A stretch of DNA of 47,987 bases. Origin: Acidobacteriaceae bacterium (GTDB taxonomy: Bacteria; Acidobacteriota; Terriglobia; Terriglobales; Acidobacteriaceae). Location of the stretch: positions 1 to 47,987 of the forward strand of contig CAHJWI010000035.1 of assembly GCA_903642225.1 (NCBI GenBank), read 5' to 3'. This document shows positions 33,749 to 43,109 of this stretch, piece after piece. The notes under the pieces were generated by a model. It did no database searches. It had not been told where the DNA came from and saw nothing but the letters and a program-made list of their open reading frames with translations. Made by a program: the position numbers and the translations under genes. The stretch's first letter is position 1. Each line of letters opens with the position of its first letter.

Positions 33749-34687
33749 TCACTGCCGCGTTAGTGGTTTGAACATTGCGACATATGCTTCTCCGCGAGTC
33801 TTTAACCAGCTGTGAAGCTCGGGCCAATTCTCTTCGTCAGAGATGTCGCCTGCATGTGCCTCATAGATTTTGCAGGCCTTCCGACCGAGCATTTCATCAA
33901 AGATTACGTGTGGACCTAGCACTTCGCGGATGCGCTCCTTCTCCATTTCGAGGCGTTGAAAAACCTGTTTGGCCTCTTGCCCGCTAAGATAGAGCTGACA
34001 CTCGAGCTTACACCGCTGCTTACTCGCGGTGAGGTTTACTCCAAAACCCGTTCGACCGATGAAAGTCGGCAACCAGAACCGCGATGGTGCCGAAGGCATA
34101 TCGAGTGTCGTACCGTCTCCGCAAAAATCGATGAAGGCCTGCCAGAATCGTTGATAGAGCCGATCTGTATCTGAGTAGGTCGCTACCTGTTGCGTTAATT
34201 CTTTCTGAAAATGATTCGGTCGACTTACGACGTTAAATCGCGGGGCGAAAGGGGAGTTGCCGATTCGCCATAACTGCAGCTCAACCGCGAAAAATCCAAT
34301 ACCCGATTCTGTAGCTTGATTAAGCCAATCCAAAGCAGCCCGATGAGGCTCTGTAAACTTTTCGGCGATCCAGACGATAGTCTTCGAACTGCTCACGCCG
34401 CCAAGCCCTGCGGCGTAGGTCAGTAGCTGCCCAAGGTGGGAATGATCCGTAATACCAAACTGGTTTTCTATGATGACGGCATTTTCTGTACCAGATTGCT
34501 TCGCCAAGATATCGGCTCTAAATGGCCCAACGCTCGACTCTATCTCCACCAACTCCAAAGAGATGCCGAGTTCAGTTCCGAGAACCTCGAGATTATCACC
34601 GCTTGCGAGCCATGGCGTAAAGTCGGAATCTTCGCGAGGCCAACCCTCTCGAATCGCTACGGGCTCCAGCCGTCCAAAGTTCGACAT
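33749..34687 (-). CDS. DUF4268 domain protein with nuclease-like N-terminus
   Basis: A 312-residue protein with a recognisable DUF4268-type C-terminus (residues about 180-310). The N-terminal half contains FRADILAKQSGTENAVIIEN followed by QFGITDHSHLGQLLTYAAG, a pattern resembling PD-(D/E)xK nuclease folds (D...ExN/Q) often fused to this domain. Homologous proteins are scattered, often accessory, and sometimes near restriction or defence genes, but no defence gene lies beside it here. The gene is visibly less GC-rich than its neighbours and sits in reverse orientation between gltX (3 bp) and the DsbD-alpha-like gene (35 bp), suggesting horizontal gain. Function is unknown. Confidence 0.75.
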   Translation of the reverse strand: MSNFGRLEPVAIREGWPREDSDFTPWLASGDNLEVLGTELGISLELVEIESSVGPFRADILAKQSGTENAVIIENQFGITDHSHLGQLLTYAAGLGGVSSSKTIVWIAEKFTEPHRAALDWLNQATESGIGFFAVELQLWRIGNSPFAPRFNVVSRPNHFQKELTQQVATYSDTDRLYQRFWQAFIDFCGDGTTLDMPSAPSRFWLPTFIGRTGFGVNLTASKQRCKLECQLYLSGQEAKQVFQRLEMEKERIREVLGPHVIFDEMLGRKACKIYEAHAGDISDEENWPELHSWLKTRGEAYVAMFKPLTRQ

Positions 34688-34722
34688 GACTTAATGCTCC
34701 TACGCGCTGAGTTCAGGGGAAG

Positions 34723-35277
34723 TTATTTTGCGGTGAAAGGCTGCTTTACTGGAAGCAGTTTGGGCGGGTAGCAGGCGGCGGCATCGCATGCCTGATAGTG
34801 GAGGGCGGCTTTGAGGGTTTGCTGGCCAGGTTTTGCAACCAGGTGGGCAACAAGATTGAAGTCGCCGGTGTAGACGTCCAGTTGGTTCTTGGGTTCGAAA
34901 GCGAAGCTGTAGGGAATGCCGGGTGGGAAATCGACGGTGCTGACGCTGACTGCTGGCAAGTCTTCGATGGCGATCTTGGTGGGAATCAACATCTCGCTTT
35001 TGGGAGAATGCGAATTGATGTGGAAACTGGGATCGACATGGAAGTGAAGAACGATGGTTGCGGGCTTGCCTGCGGCGACGGTCTGCGGCTCTGCCCTGAA
35101 CTGAACGTGTCCGGTGGCATGTGGGGCGGTTGCGGGCTGGCCCACGTCCATGCCCTGCGCGTACGCGAGCGCTACATTGCTGTTCCAGGCACGCGCATCC
35201 ACGGCAAGCACGCAGACTGCAACAGCCACCAGCGGCACCATACGAAAGCGGTTAAGATACTTCTGAGACTTTGTCAC
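34723..35277 (-). CDS. DsbD alpha-like periplasmic thiol protein
   Basis: A 184-residue exported protein: an N-terminal hydrophobic signal (about residues 12-29), then a beta-rich domain with FHINSHSP and a C-terminal CDAAACYPPK, the Cys-x5-Cys pair of DsbD N-terminal (alpha) domains. In DsbD this domain passes electrons from the membrane domain to periplasmic partners. Here the membrane (beta) and gamma domains are absent, so it is a stand-alone protein. The GTG start at 35277 lies 2 bp past the stop of the TlpA-like gene, and the two probably act in one periplasmic thiol pathway. Confidence 0.8.
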   Translation of the reverse strand: MTKSQKYLNRFRMVPLVAVAVCVLAVDARAWNSNVALAYAQGMDVGQPATAPHATGHVQFRAEPQTVAAGKPATIVLHFHVDPSFHINSHSPKSEMLIPTKIAIEDLPAVSVSTVDFPPGIPYSFAFEPKNQLDVYTGDFNLVAHLVAKPGQQTLKAALHYQACDAAACYPPKLLPVKQPFTAK

Positions 35278-35279
35278 GA

Positions 35280-35918
35280 TTAGCTTCCTGGCTGCAGAAT
35301 CTTTTGCACGTTGCTGTCGGCTTCGTCCTTACTGGCCAAGCCGATCGCCTGGCCGCGGATGATGCCATTCTTGTCGATGTAGAAGGTTGCCGGCAGCATG
35401 TCCAGGCCACCATACGCGTCGCCGACCTTGTGGTTGCTGAGCAGGATGGGGTAGGTGACGCCGAGTTTGCTGGCCGTGTCCGTCACTTCCTTTCTCAGCA
35501 CGTCGGGGCGTACCTCATCGTCTTCGTCGATGCCGACAACCTGCAGGCCTTGTGCGCCGTACTTCTGCTGAAACTCCTGGAACCAGGGCATTTCAACCTT
35601 GCATGGGGCGCACCAGGTAGCCCAGAAGTTGAGCAGAACCGGCTTGCCTTTCAGATCGGCCAGAGAGATGGACTTACCGTCCAGCGTCTTGAGCGTGAAG
35701 ATTGCCGCGGATTTACCGCGCAAGTCAGGCGCGGAGCCGAACTGCGCGCTCGCGGCATCGAGCGATGCAGTTGCACCAGGTTTGTCGACGGCGATGGTGG
35801 CCTGCTTGTTGCGTGCTGCAGCTTCTTCCACGCGGCGCGTGCGCAGGTTATGCATGCCCGACCAAACCAGCAGGGCGACGACGACGACGATGGCTCCGGC
35901 AACAAGGGCGTTACGCAT
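35280..35918 (-). CDS. TlpA/ResA-like membrane-anchored thioredoxin
   Basis: A 212-residue protein with one N-terminal membrane anchor (residues 5-22) and a periplasmic thioredoxin-fold domain. The active site is WATWCAPCK, the form used by TlpA, ResA and CcmG reductases. GIDEDDEVRPDVL and a cis-Pro segment LPATFYIDKNG follow, with the proline before the loop intact. It reduces periplasmic cysteines, for instance apocytochrome c before heme attachment. It is encoded just upstream of a DsbD-alpha-like protein and probably works with it. Confidence 0.88.
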   Translation of the reverse strand: MRNALVAGAIVVVVALLVWSGMHNLRTRRVEEAAARNKQATIAVDKPGATASLDAASAQFGSAPDLRGKSAAIFTLKTLDGKSISLADLKGKPVLLNFWATWCAPCKVEMPWFQEFQQKYGAQGLQVVGIDEDDEVRPDVLRKEVTDTASKLGVTYPILLSNHKVGDAYGGLDMLPATFYIDKNGIIRGQAIGLASKDEADSNVQKILQPGS

Positions 35919-36072
35919 ACTGGTGGGTGATCTCTTTCCTAAAGCGTTCTATGTAAGAAGATGAGGTGAGGTGAGGTTACGATGCTTTAGCGGCGCGGGC
36001 ATCGGCCAGTAGGAGGGTCTGCGTGCATGAACCCTTTAGAATGAAATGACAGAAAGCGAATCCGATACCTGA

Positions 36073-37854
36073 ATGCAACGCTGGTCGAAACTGTTCATCC
36101 CTACCCTGCGTGATGTCCCCGCAGATGCCGAAGTGGCAAGCCATCAACTGCTGTTGCGTGCGGGGTACATCCGCCAGTTGGGCGCGGGTATTTACAGCTA
36201 CCTGCCGCTGGGTACGCGTGCTCTTAACAAGGTGATCGCGATTGTGCGCGAGGAGATGGACAAGATCGGCCAGGAGTTCTTTTTGCCGGCGCTGCACCCC
36301 CGCGAGGTGTGGGAAGAGAGTGGCCGCTGGACCGGCATGGGCGACAACATGTTTCGCTTGAAAGACCGCAAGGGCGCGGATCTTGCGCTGGGCATGACGC
36401 ATGAAGAAGTGATGACCAGCATTGCGCGCAACGAGATACGCAGTTACAAGCAGCTGCCGCAGATCTGGTACCAGATACAGACGAAGTTTCGCGATGAGCC
36501 CCGGCCCAAGAGCGGTCTGCTGCGGGTGCGGCAGTTCACGATGAAGGATTCGTACAGCTTCGACATGGACGCGGCCGGTCTGGACGTGAGTTACGACCTG
36601 CACGATGCGGCATACCGGCGGATTTTTACGCGGTGCGGTTTAAAGTTCGTGGCCGTCGACGCGGATTCCGGCGCGATGGGCGGCTCACAGTCGCAGGAGT
36701 TCATGGTGTATACCGAAGCCGGCGAGGACTGGATTGCTTCGTCGCCGGACGGCACTTATGCGGCGAATATTGAGAAAGCGACGTCAAGGCTGGCGCCGGT
36801 CACCGACCTAGCGGCCAGCGGCGACGGTCTGCCGGAGATGGTACATACGCCGGAGCAGCGCACCATCGACGATGTGGGGGCGTTTCTGGGCGTGGCCAGG
36901 GAACACCAGATGAAGACGATGGCAATGACGGCGACATGGCCCGCGGACAAGAAGGGTCATGTACGGAGCCGCGCCGTCGTAGCTTTTCTGCGCGGTGACC
37001 ACATGCTGAATGAGGCCAAGCTGGGCCTGCTGGTAAGCGGCGCGGAGTTGCGGCCGATGGTGCCGCAGGAGATTGACGCGGCCTTCCATGCGCCCGCCGG
37101 GTATCTAGGCCCGCTCGGCGTGCAAGCGGCTGCCGAGAGCGAGGAGGATGGCACGCTGGTGGTGCTGGATACTGCACTGAGTGGGCGGCAGAACCTGATT
37201 GCGGGTGCCAACCGCGCCGAATACCACCTGCGAAACGTGACGCCCTTCCGGGACTTTCAGCCAACGCTGGTTGCGGATGTACGTAACATCCTGGAAGGCG
37301 AACCCGACCCGCTGAGTGGCCAGCCATTGCGGCTGGGCAAGGCGGTAGAGATTGGACACATATTCAAGCTGGGGTATAAGTACAGCCAAAGCATGGGCGC
37401 GCGGGTGCTGGACCGCAACGGCAAAGAGGTGACACCAATCATGGGCTCCTACGGCATCGGCATCGAGCGCGTTCTGACGGCAGCCATTGAGCAGAGCGCC
37501 GCGCACATGGGCAAGAACGACCGTGGGGAATGGAGCTACGCGCTGCCAGCTGCAATCGCTCCCTTTCCGGTCGTGGTGACGGTGACGAAGCAAAGTGACA
37601 CAGCGTTTGCAGAGACCGGCGAAGCTGTTGCACGCGACTTGATATCTGCAGGAGTCGATGTCCTGCTAGACGACCGCGACGGGTCCGCGGGCATGAAGTT
37701 TAAAGACGCAGACCTGATCGGAGCACCTTACCGGATAAACATCGGCAAGAAGCTTGCAGACGGTTTGGTGGAGTTGGTAGATCGCTTGCACGGCACAACG
37801 GTTGAGATAGGGGTAGATGGCGTGGTTCCAGCGCTGACTGCGCTGCTCGGATAA
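36073..37854 (+). CDS. proS: Prolyl-tRNA synthetase
   Basis: A 593-residue class II synthetase that charges tRNA-Pro, of the long bacterial type with an editing insertion. Motif 1 surrounds [14 protein letters not shown], motif 2 is seen in [25 protein letters not shown], and motif 3 in [10 protein letters not shown]. The editing domain lies between (about residues 235-400, including [15 protein letters not shown]). The C-terminal anticodon-binding domain begins about residue 490. No ribosome binding site is evident before ATG 36073, but homology starts at the second residue. Confidence 0.95.
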   Translation: MQRWSKLFIPTLRDVPADAEVASHQLLLRAGYIRQLGAGIYSYLPLGTRALNKVIAIVREEMDKIGQEFFLPALHPREVWEESGRWTGMGDNMFRLKDRKGADLALGMTHEEVMTSIARNEIRSYKQLPQIWYQIQTKFRDEPRPKSGLLRVRQFTMKDSYSFDMDAAGLDVSYDLHDAAYRRIFTRCGLKFVAVDADSGAMGGSQSQEFMVYTEAGEDWIASSPDGTYAANIEKATSRLAPVTDLAASGDGLPEMVHTPEQRTIDDVGAFLGVAREHQMKTMAMTATWPADKKGHVRSRAVVAFLRGDHMLNEAKLGLLVSGAELRPMVPQEIDAAFHAPAGYLGPLGVQAAAESEEDGTLVVLDTALSGRQNLIAGANRAEYHLRNVTPFRDFQPTLVADVRNILEGEPDPLSGQPLRLGKAVEIGHIFKLGYKYSQSMGARVLDRNGKEVTPIMGSYGIGIERVLTAAIEQSAAHMGKNDRGEWSYALPAAIAPFPVVVTVTKQSDTAFAETGEAVARDLISAGVDVLLDDRDGSAGMKFKDADLIGAPYRINIGKKLADGLVELVDRLHGTTVEIGVDGVVPALTALLG

Positions 37855-37919
37855 CAGCGCGGCACGGTCGCAGCGCCGTCTAAGACGCAGGTAGAACGTG
37901 GCGCATACAAGGGGTATGA

Positions 37920-40478
37920 ATGGCAGTGAAGGTCAAGCTTGGCGGTGCGCAGCGGCGGTATGACGATGAGGGCATTCCCCTGCCGCGGCGTCGCAACAGC
38001 CGTCCGCTCTGGAAGAAGCTGCTTACCTTTGCCGCTGTGGTCGGACTGGCGTGCCTGCTGTTCGCTGCCGGGAGTTTCGGGTACTACTACCTCGAGTACC
38101 AGCAGGTGGTGGACGATAGGCTTGCAGCCGGACCGCTGTTTGCCAGCACGTCGCAGATTTATGCGGCACCCAAAGAGGTTCGTACCGGGCAGCACCTGAC
38201 TGCTGCTGCTGTTAGTGCTGATCTGCGGAAGGCGGGATATAACTCAAACCCGCAGCTTGGGCGTTATACGCTGCGCGGCAACAGCGTGGCCATTAAACCG
38301 GGGCCGCAATCGTTTCATTCGCCCGATGGTGCCACCATTACGGACGATGGCGCGCAGGTGACTGCAATCATCGCCGAAAATGGTGCGCAGCTGCGCAGCT
38401 ATGAGTTAGAGCCGCAACTTATTACAGGCCTAAGCGAAGACAAAAACCGCACAAAGCGACGACTTGTAACGTACGAGCAGATTCCTAAGTTGTTAGTGGA
38501 TGCCGTTACGGCGATTGAGGACCGCAGATTCTTCGACCACAACGGTGTGAACTATGGCCGGTTGGCGGAGTGCTTTATAGAAGACACAACCAGCGGCCAC
38601 AAACGCTGCGGTGGCTCAACGCTAACGATGCAACTGGCCCGCGGCTTCTTTCTTTCTCCGGAAAAAAGCCTCAAGCGCAAGATGATCGAAATCATGATCA
38701 CACTGCAGCTGGAATCCCGCTTTAACAAGCGAGAGCTGTTCGCCATGTATGCGAACCAGATCAACCTGGGTCAGCGTGGGTCGTTCGCGATCAACGGATT
38801 TGGCGAAGCGGCGCAGGCCTACTTTGGCAAGGACTTGAAGCAGATTGATGTGGCGCAGGCTGCGCTGCTGGCCGGCATCATTCAGCGGCCAAACTACTTC
38901 AATCCGTTTCGGCATCCGGAGCGCGCGATCGAACGGCGAAACCTTGTGCTGAAGAGCATGGTAGAAACCGGCACCCTGACGGAGGGTCAAAGCGATCGTG
39001 CTCAGGCGGAGCCCCTTAACTTAGCTCCGCAAAACGTGGACGCGAGCGAAGCTCCGTACTTTGTGGACTTAGTGCACGAACAGCTAAGCCAGCGGTTGGG
39101 AGACACAACGCAGAGCGGCACGCTGCGCATTTACACATCGCTGGACCCGGACCTGCAAAAAGCCGCAAGCGATGCCGTGACCGTGGGCATGGCAAACGTG
39201 GATGCAGAGGTTCGCAAGAACCACCATGGCAACGAGCCACTCGTTTACCCGCAGGTCGCGCTTGTCGCACTTAACCCGCATACCGGCCAGGTGCTTGCAC
39301 TGGTCGGGGGCCGTAATTATGGCCAGTCGCAGTTGGATCGCGCAGTCAGCAAGCGGCCCACAGGATCTATCTTTAAGCCCTTCGTGTATGCAACGGCAGA
39401 GATGGGTGCAGTAAGTGGGCAGCAACTTGGCGTTGCCACGGATGACGACGGAAACCAGACCGGTGGTGGGTTTTTCACGGCAGTTACAACGCTGAGTGAT
39501 ATCCCAACTACATTTACATATGACAACGGGCGCAGCACTTACACACCGCGTAACTATAAAGATAGTTTCCACGGTACAGTGACGGCTATTTATGCGCTCG
39601 CACACTCGCTAAACAATGCGACGGTGTCATTGGGGCAGAAGGTGGGCTTTGAGAATGTGGCGGCACTAGGCCGAGCCAGCGGTGTAGCAGCGGCGCGTGG
39701 AACACCCGCTGTGGCGCTGGGTGCATATGATGCGACACCGCTTGATATGGCCGGCGCGTATACCGTATTCGCCAACGGCGGCGTGCATATTAATCCGTGG
39801 CTTTTGAAGGCCGTGCGCAACGACAAGGCGGATATTGTTGCGGACTTCACACCGGAAGCGCGGCAGGTGATGGATCCAAAAGCGGCGTTCCTGACACAGT
39901 CTTTACTGCAGGGTGTGATGGATTTTGGCTACGGCGTAGCTGCCAGGCAGAAGGGGTTTAGGGCACCGGCCGCCGGCAAAACCGGCACCAGTCACGACGC
40001 CTGGTTTGCGGCGTACAGCAGCAACCTGATCTGCGTGGTGTGGGTCGGCAACGACGACTACACCGACGTGAAGCTGTCTGGCGCAATCGCGGCCGCACCT
40101 ATCTGGGCCGAGTTCATGAACCGTGCGATCCAGCTGCCACAGTACAGCGACATGAAAGAGTTCACACCGCCGGATGGCGTGACAAACTACCGTATCGATA
40201 AGGCCTCTAACCTGCTATCTGATAGCACTTGTCCAAGTACGTATACCGCGGCGTTCCTGGATGGATCGCAACCGCAGAGCACCTGCAGCCGCATGGGCGG
40301 CGGCCAGGATAGCGTGCTGGGTGCGGTGTTGGGATACGACTCAAGCCCGACCGTGCAGGGCAACGGAGATCCATCGACGAATGGTGGTGAACCGAAGCAC
40401 CGAAATGTATTTCAGAAGCTGTTCGGTGGTGGTGGCGAGAAGAAGCCGGAACCACAGGATGCGCCGGCGCCGCAATAG
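37920..40478 (+). CDS. Bifunctional class A penicillin-binding protein (PBP1-type)
   Basis: An 852-residue peptidoglycan glycosyltransferase/transpeptidase anchored by one helix near residues 33-56. The family 51 glycosyltransferase domain has its catalytic Glu200 in IEDRRFFDHNGV and the GGSTLTMQLARGFF motif near 231-244. The transpeptidase domain has the nucleophile Ser483 in GSIFKP, the SLN motif at about 563-565, and KTGT at 687-690. Between the anchor and the first catalytic domain is a region of about 100 residues resembling the PBP1b UB2H segment. The last 80 residues are Ser/Gly/Pro-rich. It lies 65 bp after proS. Confidence 0.93.
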   Translation: MAVKVKLGGAQRRYDDEGIPLPRRRNSRPLWKKLLTFAAVVGLACLLFAAGSFGYYYLEYQQVVDDRLAAGPLFASTSQIYAAPKEVRTGQHLTAAAVSADLRKAGYNSNPQLGRYTLRGNSVAIKPGPQSFHSPDGATITDDGAQVTAIIAENGAQLRSYELEPQLITGLSEDKNRTKRRLVTYEQIPKLLVDAVTAIEDRRFFDHNGVNYGRLAECFIEDTTSGHKRCGGSTLTMQLARGFFLSPEKSLKRKMIEIMITLQLESRFNKRELFAMYANQINLGQRGSFAINGFGEAAQAYFGKDLKQIDVAQAALLAGIIQRPNYFNPFRHPERAIERRNLVLKSMVETGTLTEGQSDRAQAEPLNLAPQNVDASEAPYFVDLVHEQLSQRLGDTTQSGTLRIYTSLDPDLQKAASDAVTVGMANVDAEVRKNHHGNEPLVYPQVALVALNPHTGQVLALVGGRNYGQSQLDRAVSKRPTGSIFKPFVYATAEMGAVSGQQLGVATDDDGNQTGGGFFTAVTTLSDIPTTFTYDNGRSTYTPRNYKDSFHGTVTAIYALAHSLNNATVSLGQKVGFENVAALGRASGVAAARGTPAVALGAYDATPLDMAGAYTVFANGGVHINPWLLKAVRNDKADIVADFTPEARQVMDPKAAFLTQSLLQGVMDFGYGVAARQKGFRAPAAGKTGTSHDAWFAAYSSNLICVVWVGNDDYTDVKLSGAIAAAPIWAEFMNRAIQLPQYSDMKEFTPPDGVTNYRIDKASNLLSDSTCPSTYTAAFLDGSQPQSTCSRMGGGQDSVLGAVLGYDSSPTVQGNGDPSTNGGEPKHRNVFQKLFGGGGEKKPEPQDAPAPQ

Positions 40479-40491
40479 TGGGTCAGGGCGG

Positions 40492-42507
40492 CTAGCGTTG
40501 CAGTTCGGCTTGCAGGCGGCCGAGCAGGCGTTTTGTTTCTTCATCCGCCGGAGCGAGCCTGGCTGCGGCCTGCATGTGCGGCAGGGCTGCTGCGAAACGG
40601 TTCTGGCTGGCGAGGATGATGGCCAGCGTTCGTTCCGCATCCGCATCAGGATGCACGGCTAGGGCGCGCACCATGTCCGCTTCAGCCGTGGCCAAGTCCG
40701 ACGCTGCGGCCGCAATCTGGCCGCGGTTATAGAGTGCGTCGAAGTTGGCCGGGTCTGCTTTCAGAACCGCATCGAAGGTGGCGGCCGCAACGTCTGACTT
40801 GCCTTGAGCGAGTTGCGCAGAGCCCAGGCCGTCCTGCGCGGCGAAATCATTTGGGTTGAGCTGCACAATCGTCTGGAACTGGGCTTCGGCCGCGGCTAAG
40901 TTATTGCGTTGCAGGTTTATTTTTGCCAGGTCGAAGCGGGCGTCGGCGTAGTTCGGGTCGGCAGTAACGGCGGCCTGGAAGCTGGCCTGCGCAGCAGCCG
41001 TGTCGCCGCTGAGGGACTGGGCGGTTCCGAGGCCGGTGAGCACCCGGGGGTCGTTGGGCTTGGTCGCCAATGCCTGTGTGTAAAGCTTGCCAGCCTCGGT
41101 GTATTCGCCGGCTTCTGTGTCCATGGAAGCGAGATTGAAGAGGGCTGTGGGATCGGACGGATCTTTGCGCAGTCGGTTCGACATCCACGCCTTTTCAAGC
41201 GGCATGCGCGCGTCCTTGCCGGCGTTTTCCGTTGGTAAAACCTGCAGCCACAGGTGGCCCATCTCGTCGGTGGAGTTGTTGCCACCACGCACGCGAACTG
41301 CGGGTGTGTGCGGATTGCGTGGGTTGCCGGCGCTGTTGTCGTAGGTGTAGCGCATGTGCAGCACGGTACCCTTGGGCAGCGGCAACGGTTTGCTGAGGCG
41401 GTAGATCGCCTGGCGCTCGATATCCCAGTCGGGGACGAGGACGAGCCATTTGGTTTCGCCGCCGGGCAGCTTGGCGAAGCCTTCCATGCGCCTGCCAAGG
41501 TAGTGCGCGTGCGGGTAGACGGCGAGAACATCGACGGCTTCCGGCAGGGTAAGCGAGTCTTCCACGACAAAGTGGGCGTCGCCGGCAGGAATGTCGAGGG
41601 TGCTGTCGTGCTCAAGCTGCAGCAGCATGGGAAACTGCGTGGCGGGTTTGCTGGCGAAGTAGAGGCCGATGCGCGCCTGAATCTGCTCGACCCTGCCGGT
41701 GGGTTTCAGGTGCATGTTCAGGATCAGGTCGTTGCCGGGGTCAAGCCGCCAGGGCATGGTGTCTGGCTCGACGAGGGCCGTGGAGTCGGGCTTCCAGAAA
41801 AGAAAATGGGAGTCAGGATCGAAATTCTGGCCGCTGTCGACGGTGATATCCATGCCGGGAATGCCGCGCTGCCAGTCGGCGGGGTGGGCGCGGCGCAGGG
41901 CGGCGGTGCGGTCAAGGATGACATTGGCGTGGTGGACGACCTGCGGCGAACCCGGCTTGATCTCCATGGCGCGGATCCACTTGGTGCTAGACAGGTTAGC
42001 GGGCAGGACGAAGTTCTCGAAGACGTCTGGACCGCTGGCTGGAACCTGCGTCGGGCTGGCGACGGAAAGGATGAGATCGGGCGGGCCAAGCTGCCACTCG
42101 GAGGTGTACACGGGAGCTTTGGGGGCGTCGGCGGCGTCGCCCTGCGGCATGCCTGCAGCGACCCAGGCCTTGATGGTGGCGATGTCGGCTGCGCTCAGGC
42201 GGCGGTTGTCTTGAAAGTCGCCGTGGCCCGGCTCGGGAAGCCAGGGCGGCATGTAGCGCGAAGTCGTCACCTGTTGCATCATGGTTCCCCAGCGCTGGGC
42301 ATCGCGATAGGTGAGCAGGCTGAACGGACCGGAGCCACCGACGTGGTGGCAGGCTGTGCAGTTTTTGTAAACGATGGGAGCGACGTTGTGGGACCAGGTG
42401 ACCGCTGCCTGGGCAGCATGGACCTTTTTGGGGCCAGGCGCAACGGAGAGGCCGAGAACGGCAGCCAACGGAAGGGCTATCGCGGTGACGGGAAAAGCCG
42501 CTTTCAC
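40492..42507 (-). CDS. Heme c / copper type II monooxygenase-like / TPR fusion protein
   Basis: A 671-residue exported protein with a signal peptide (residues 1-31) and three parts. First, a cytochrome c-like domain with CTACH at 50-54 and a possible Met ligand in RYMPPW (85-89). Second, a PHM-like domain (about 135-430) with VVHHANVI (His192-His193), LNMHLKP (His266), PHAHYLGR (His333, His335) and DEMGHLW (Met416). These match the three-His and two-His-plus-Met copper sites of peptidylglycine monooxygenase. Third, about five TPR repeats (from residue 450). Family members are found in Acidobacteria and Planctomycetes, but their reaction is unknown. The gene overlaps the redoxin stop (ATGA). 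Confidence 0.82.
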   Translation of the reverse strand: MKAAFPVTAIALPLAAVLGLSVAPGPKKVHAAQAAVTWSHNVAPIVYKNCTACHHVGGSGPFSLLTYRDAQRWGTMMQQVTTSRYMPPWLPEPGHGDFQDNRRLSAADIATIKAWVAAGMPQGDAADAPKAPVYTSEWQLGPPDLILSVASPTQVPASGPDVFENFVLPANLSSTKWIRAMEIKPGSPQVVHHANVILDRTAALRRAHPADWQRGIPGMDITVDSGQNFDPDSHFLFWKPDSTALVEPDTMPWRLDPGNDLILNMHLKPTGRVEQIQARIGLYFASKPATQFPMLLQLEHDSTLDIPAGDAHFVVEDSLTLPEAVDVLAVYPHAHYLGRRMEGFAKLPGGETKWLVLVPDWDIERQAIYRLSKPLPLPKGTVLHMRYTYDNSAGNPRNPHTPAVRVRGGNNSTDEMGHLWLQVLPTENAGKDARMPLEKAWMSNRLRKDPSDPTALFNLASMDTEAGEYTEAGKLYTQALATKPNDPRVLTGLGTAQSLSGDTAAAQASFQAAVTADPNYADARFDLAKINLQRNNLAAAEAQFQTIVQLNPNDFAAQDGLGSAQLAQGKSDVAAATFDAVLKADPANFDALYNRGQIAAAASDLATAEADMVRALAVHPDADAERTLAIILASQNRFAAALPHMQAAARLAPADEETKRLLGRLQAELQR

Positions 42508-43109
42508 TTTGCGCCCATGATGGCGCAGCCAACAGCCGGACCCGAGGGCGGAGGCGCGAGCCTGCCAGCGGAGACGGCGGTGAGGGCAGCTTCAAGATCG
42601 TGATGCTCCACATGGCCGCGCTCAAGGCCGATGTGGATATAGCGATCGTCGATACGACCGCGGTATGCGACGTGCCACGCAGTTCCCTGCCTCGTGAGCA
42701 GGACTGCCTCCGGGGTGGTGCGGGCACCCGTGGAGCGAACCAGGTCACCGGACGGGTCGGTGCGAGCATCAGCCGGAGACGCCCCGAAGCTCGACTGATG
42801 GAGCTTTGATTCAGCAAGCGTCTCGTAGGTGTTGGGATAGATGTAGAGAGTTGGGACGGAGAACCTTGAGGAAAGGCGCTCCATCTCTGGAAAGTAGCGA
42901 TTCGACACGGGACAGTCGGAAGCGACGAAGTAGAGGAGCAGAGACGGAGATGCAGGCGCGCCGAGCTTGTCTGCTGGAATGGTCTGGGCGTGGCCGAGAG
43001 CTGACAGCAGAAGCAGCAGGCCTGCGGGACGAATCGGCATCAAAAGCCATGGTATGCAGCGCGAGGCTCCGCTGGCAATGGAGGCGATCTTTGCGGTCAA
43101 TGGAAGCAT
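42504..43109 (-). CDS. Redoxin (thioredoxin-fold) protein paired with the heme c/PHM protein
   Basis: A 201-residue protein with a membrane helix or signal peptide near residues 24-42 and a thioredoxin-fold domain. The single N-terminal cysteine of the active site is in SDCPVSNRYFPEM (Cys66); the typical second cysteine is absent. YRGRIDDRY (149-156) and the C-terminal GCAI (Cys195) are typical of the redoxins found next to, or fused with, PHM-like proteins. The ATG at 43109 shares one base with the nei stop (TGATG) and has an AGGTGGG-type ribosome binding site; an ATG at 43040 would start directly at the signal peptide. The stop overlaps the heme c/PHM start. Confidence 0.75.
   Translation of the reverse strand: MLPLTAKIASIASGASRCIPWLLMPIRPAGLLLLLSALGHAQTIPADKLGAPASPSLLLYFVASDCPVSNRYFPEMERLSSRFSVPTLYIYPNTYETLAESKLHQSSFGASPADARTDPSGDLVRSTGARTTPEAVLLTRQGTAWHVAYRGRIDDRYIHIGLERGHVEHHDLEAALTAVSAGRLAPPPSGPAVGCAIMGAK

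Noticed and set aside
41254..42603. A 449-residue plus-strand frame opposite the heme c/PHM gene
   Set aside because: The composition is typical of an antisense frame in GC-rich DNA; the minus strand holds recognisable motifs throughout.
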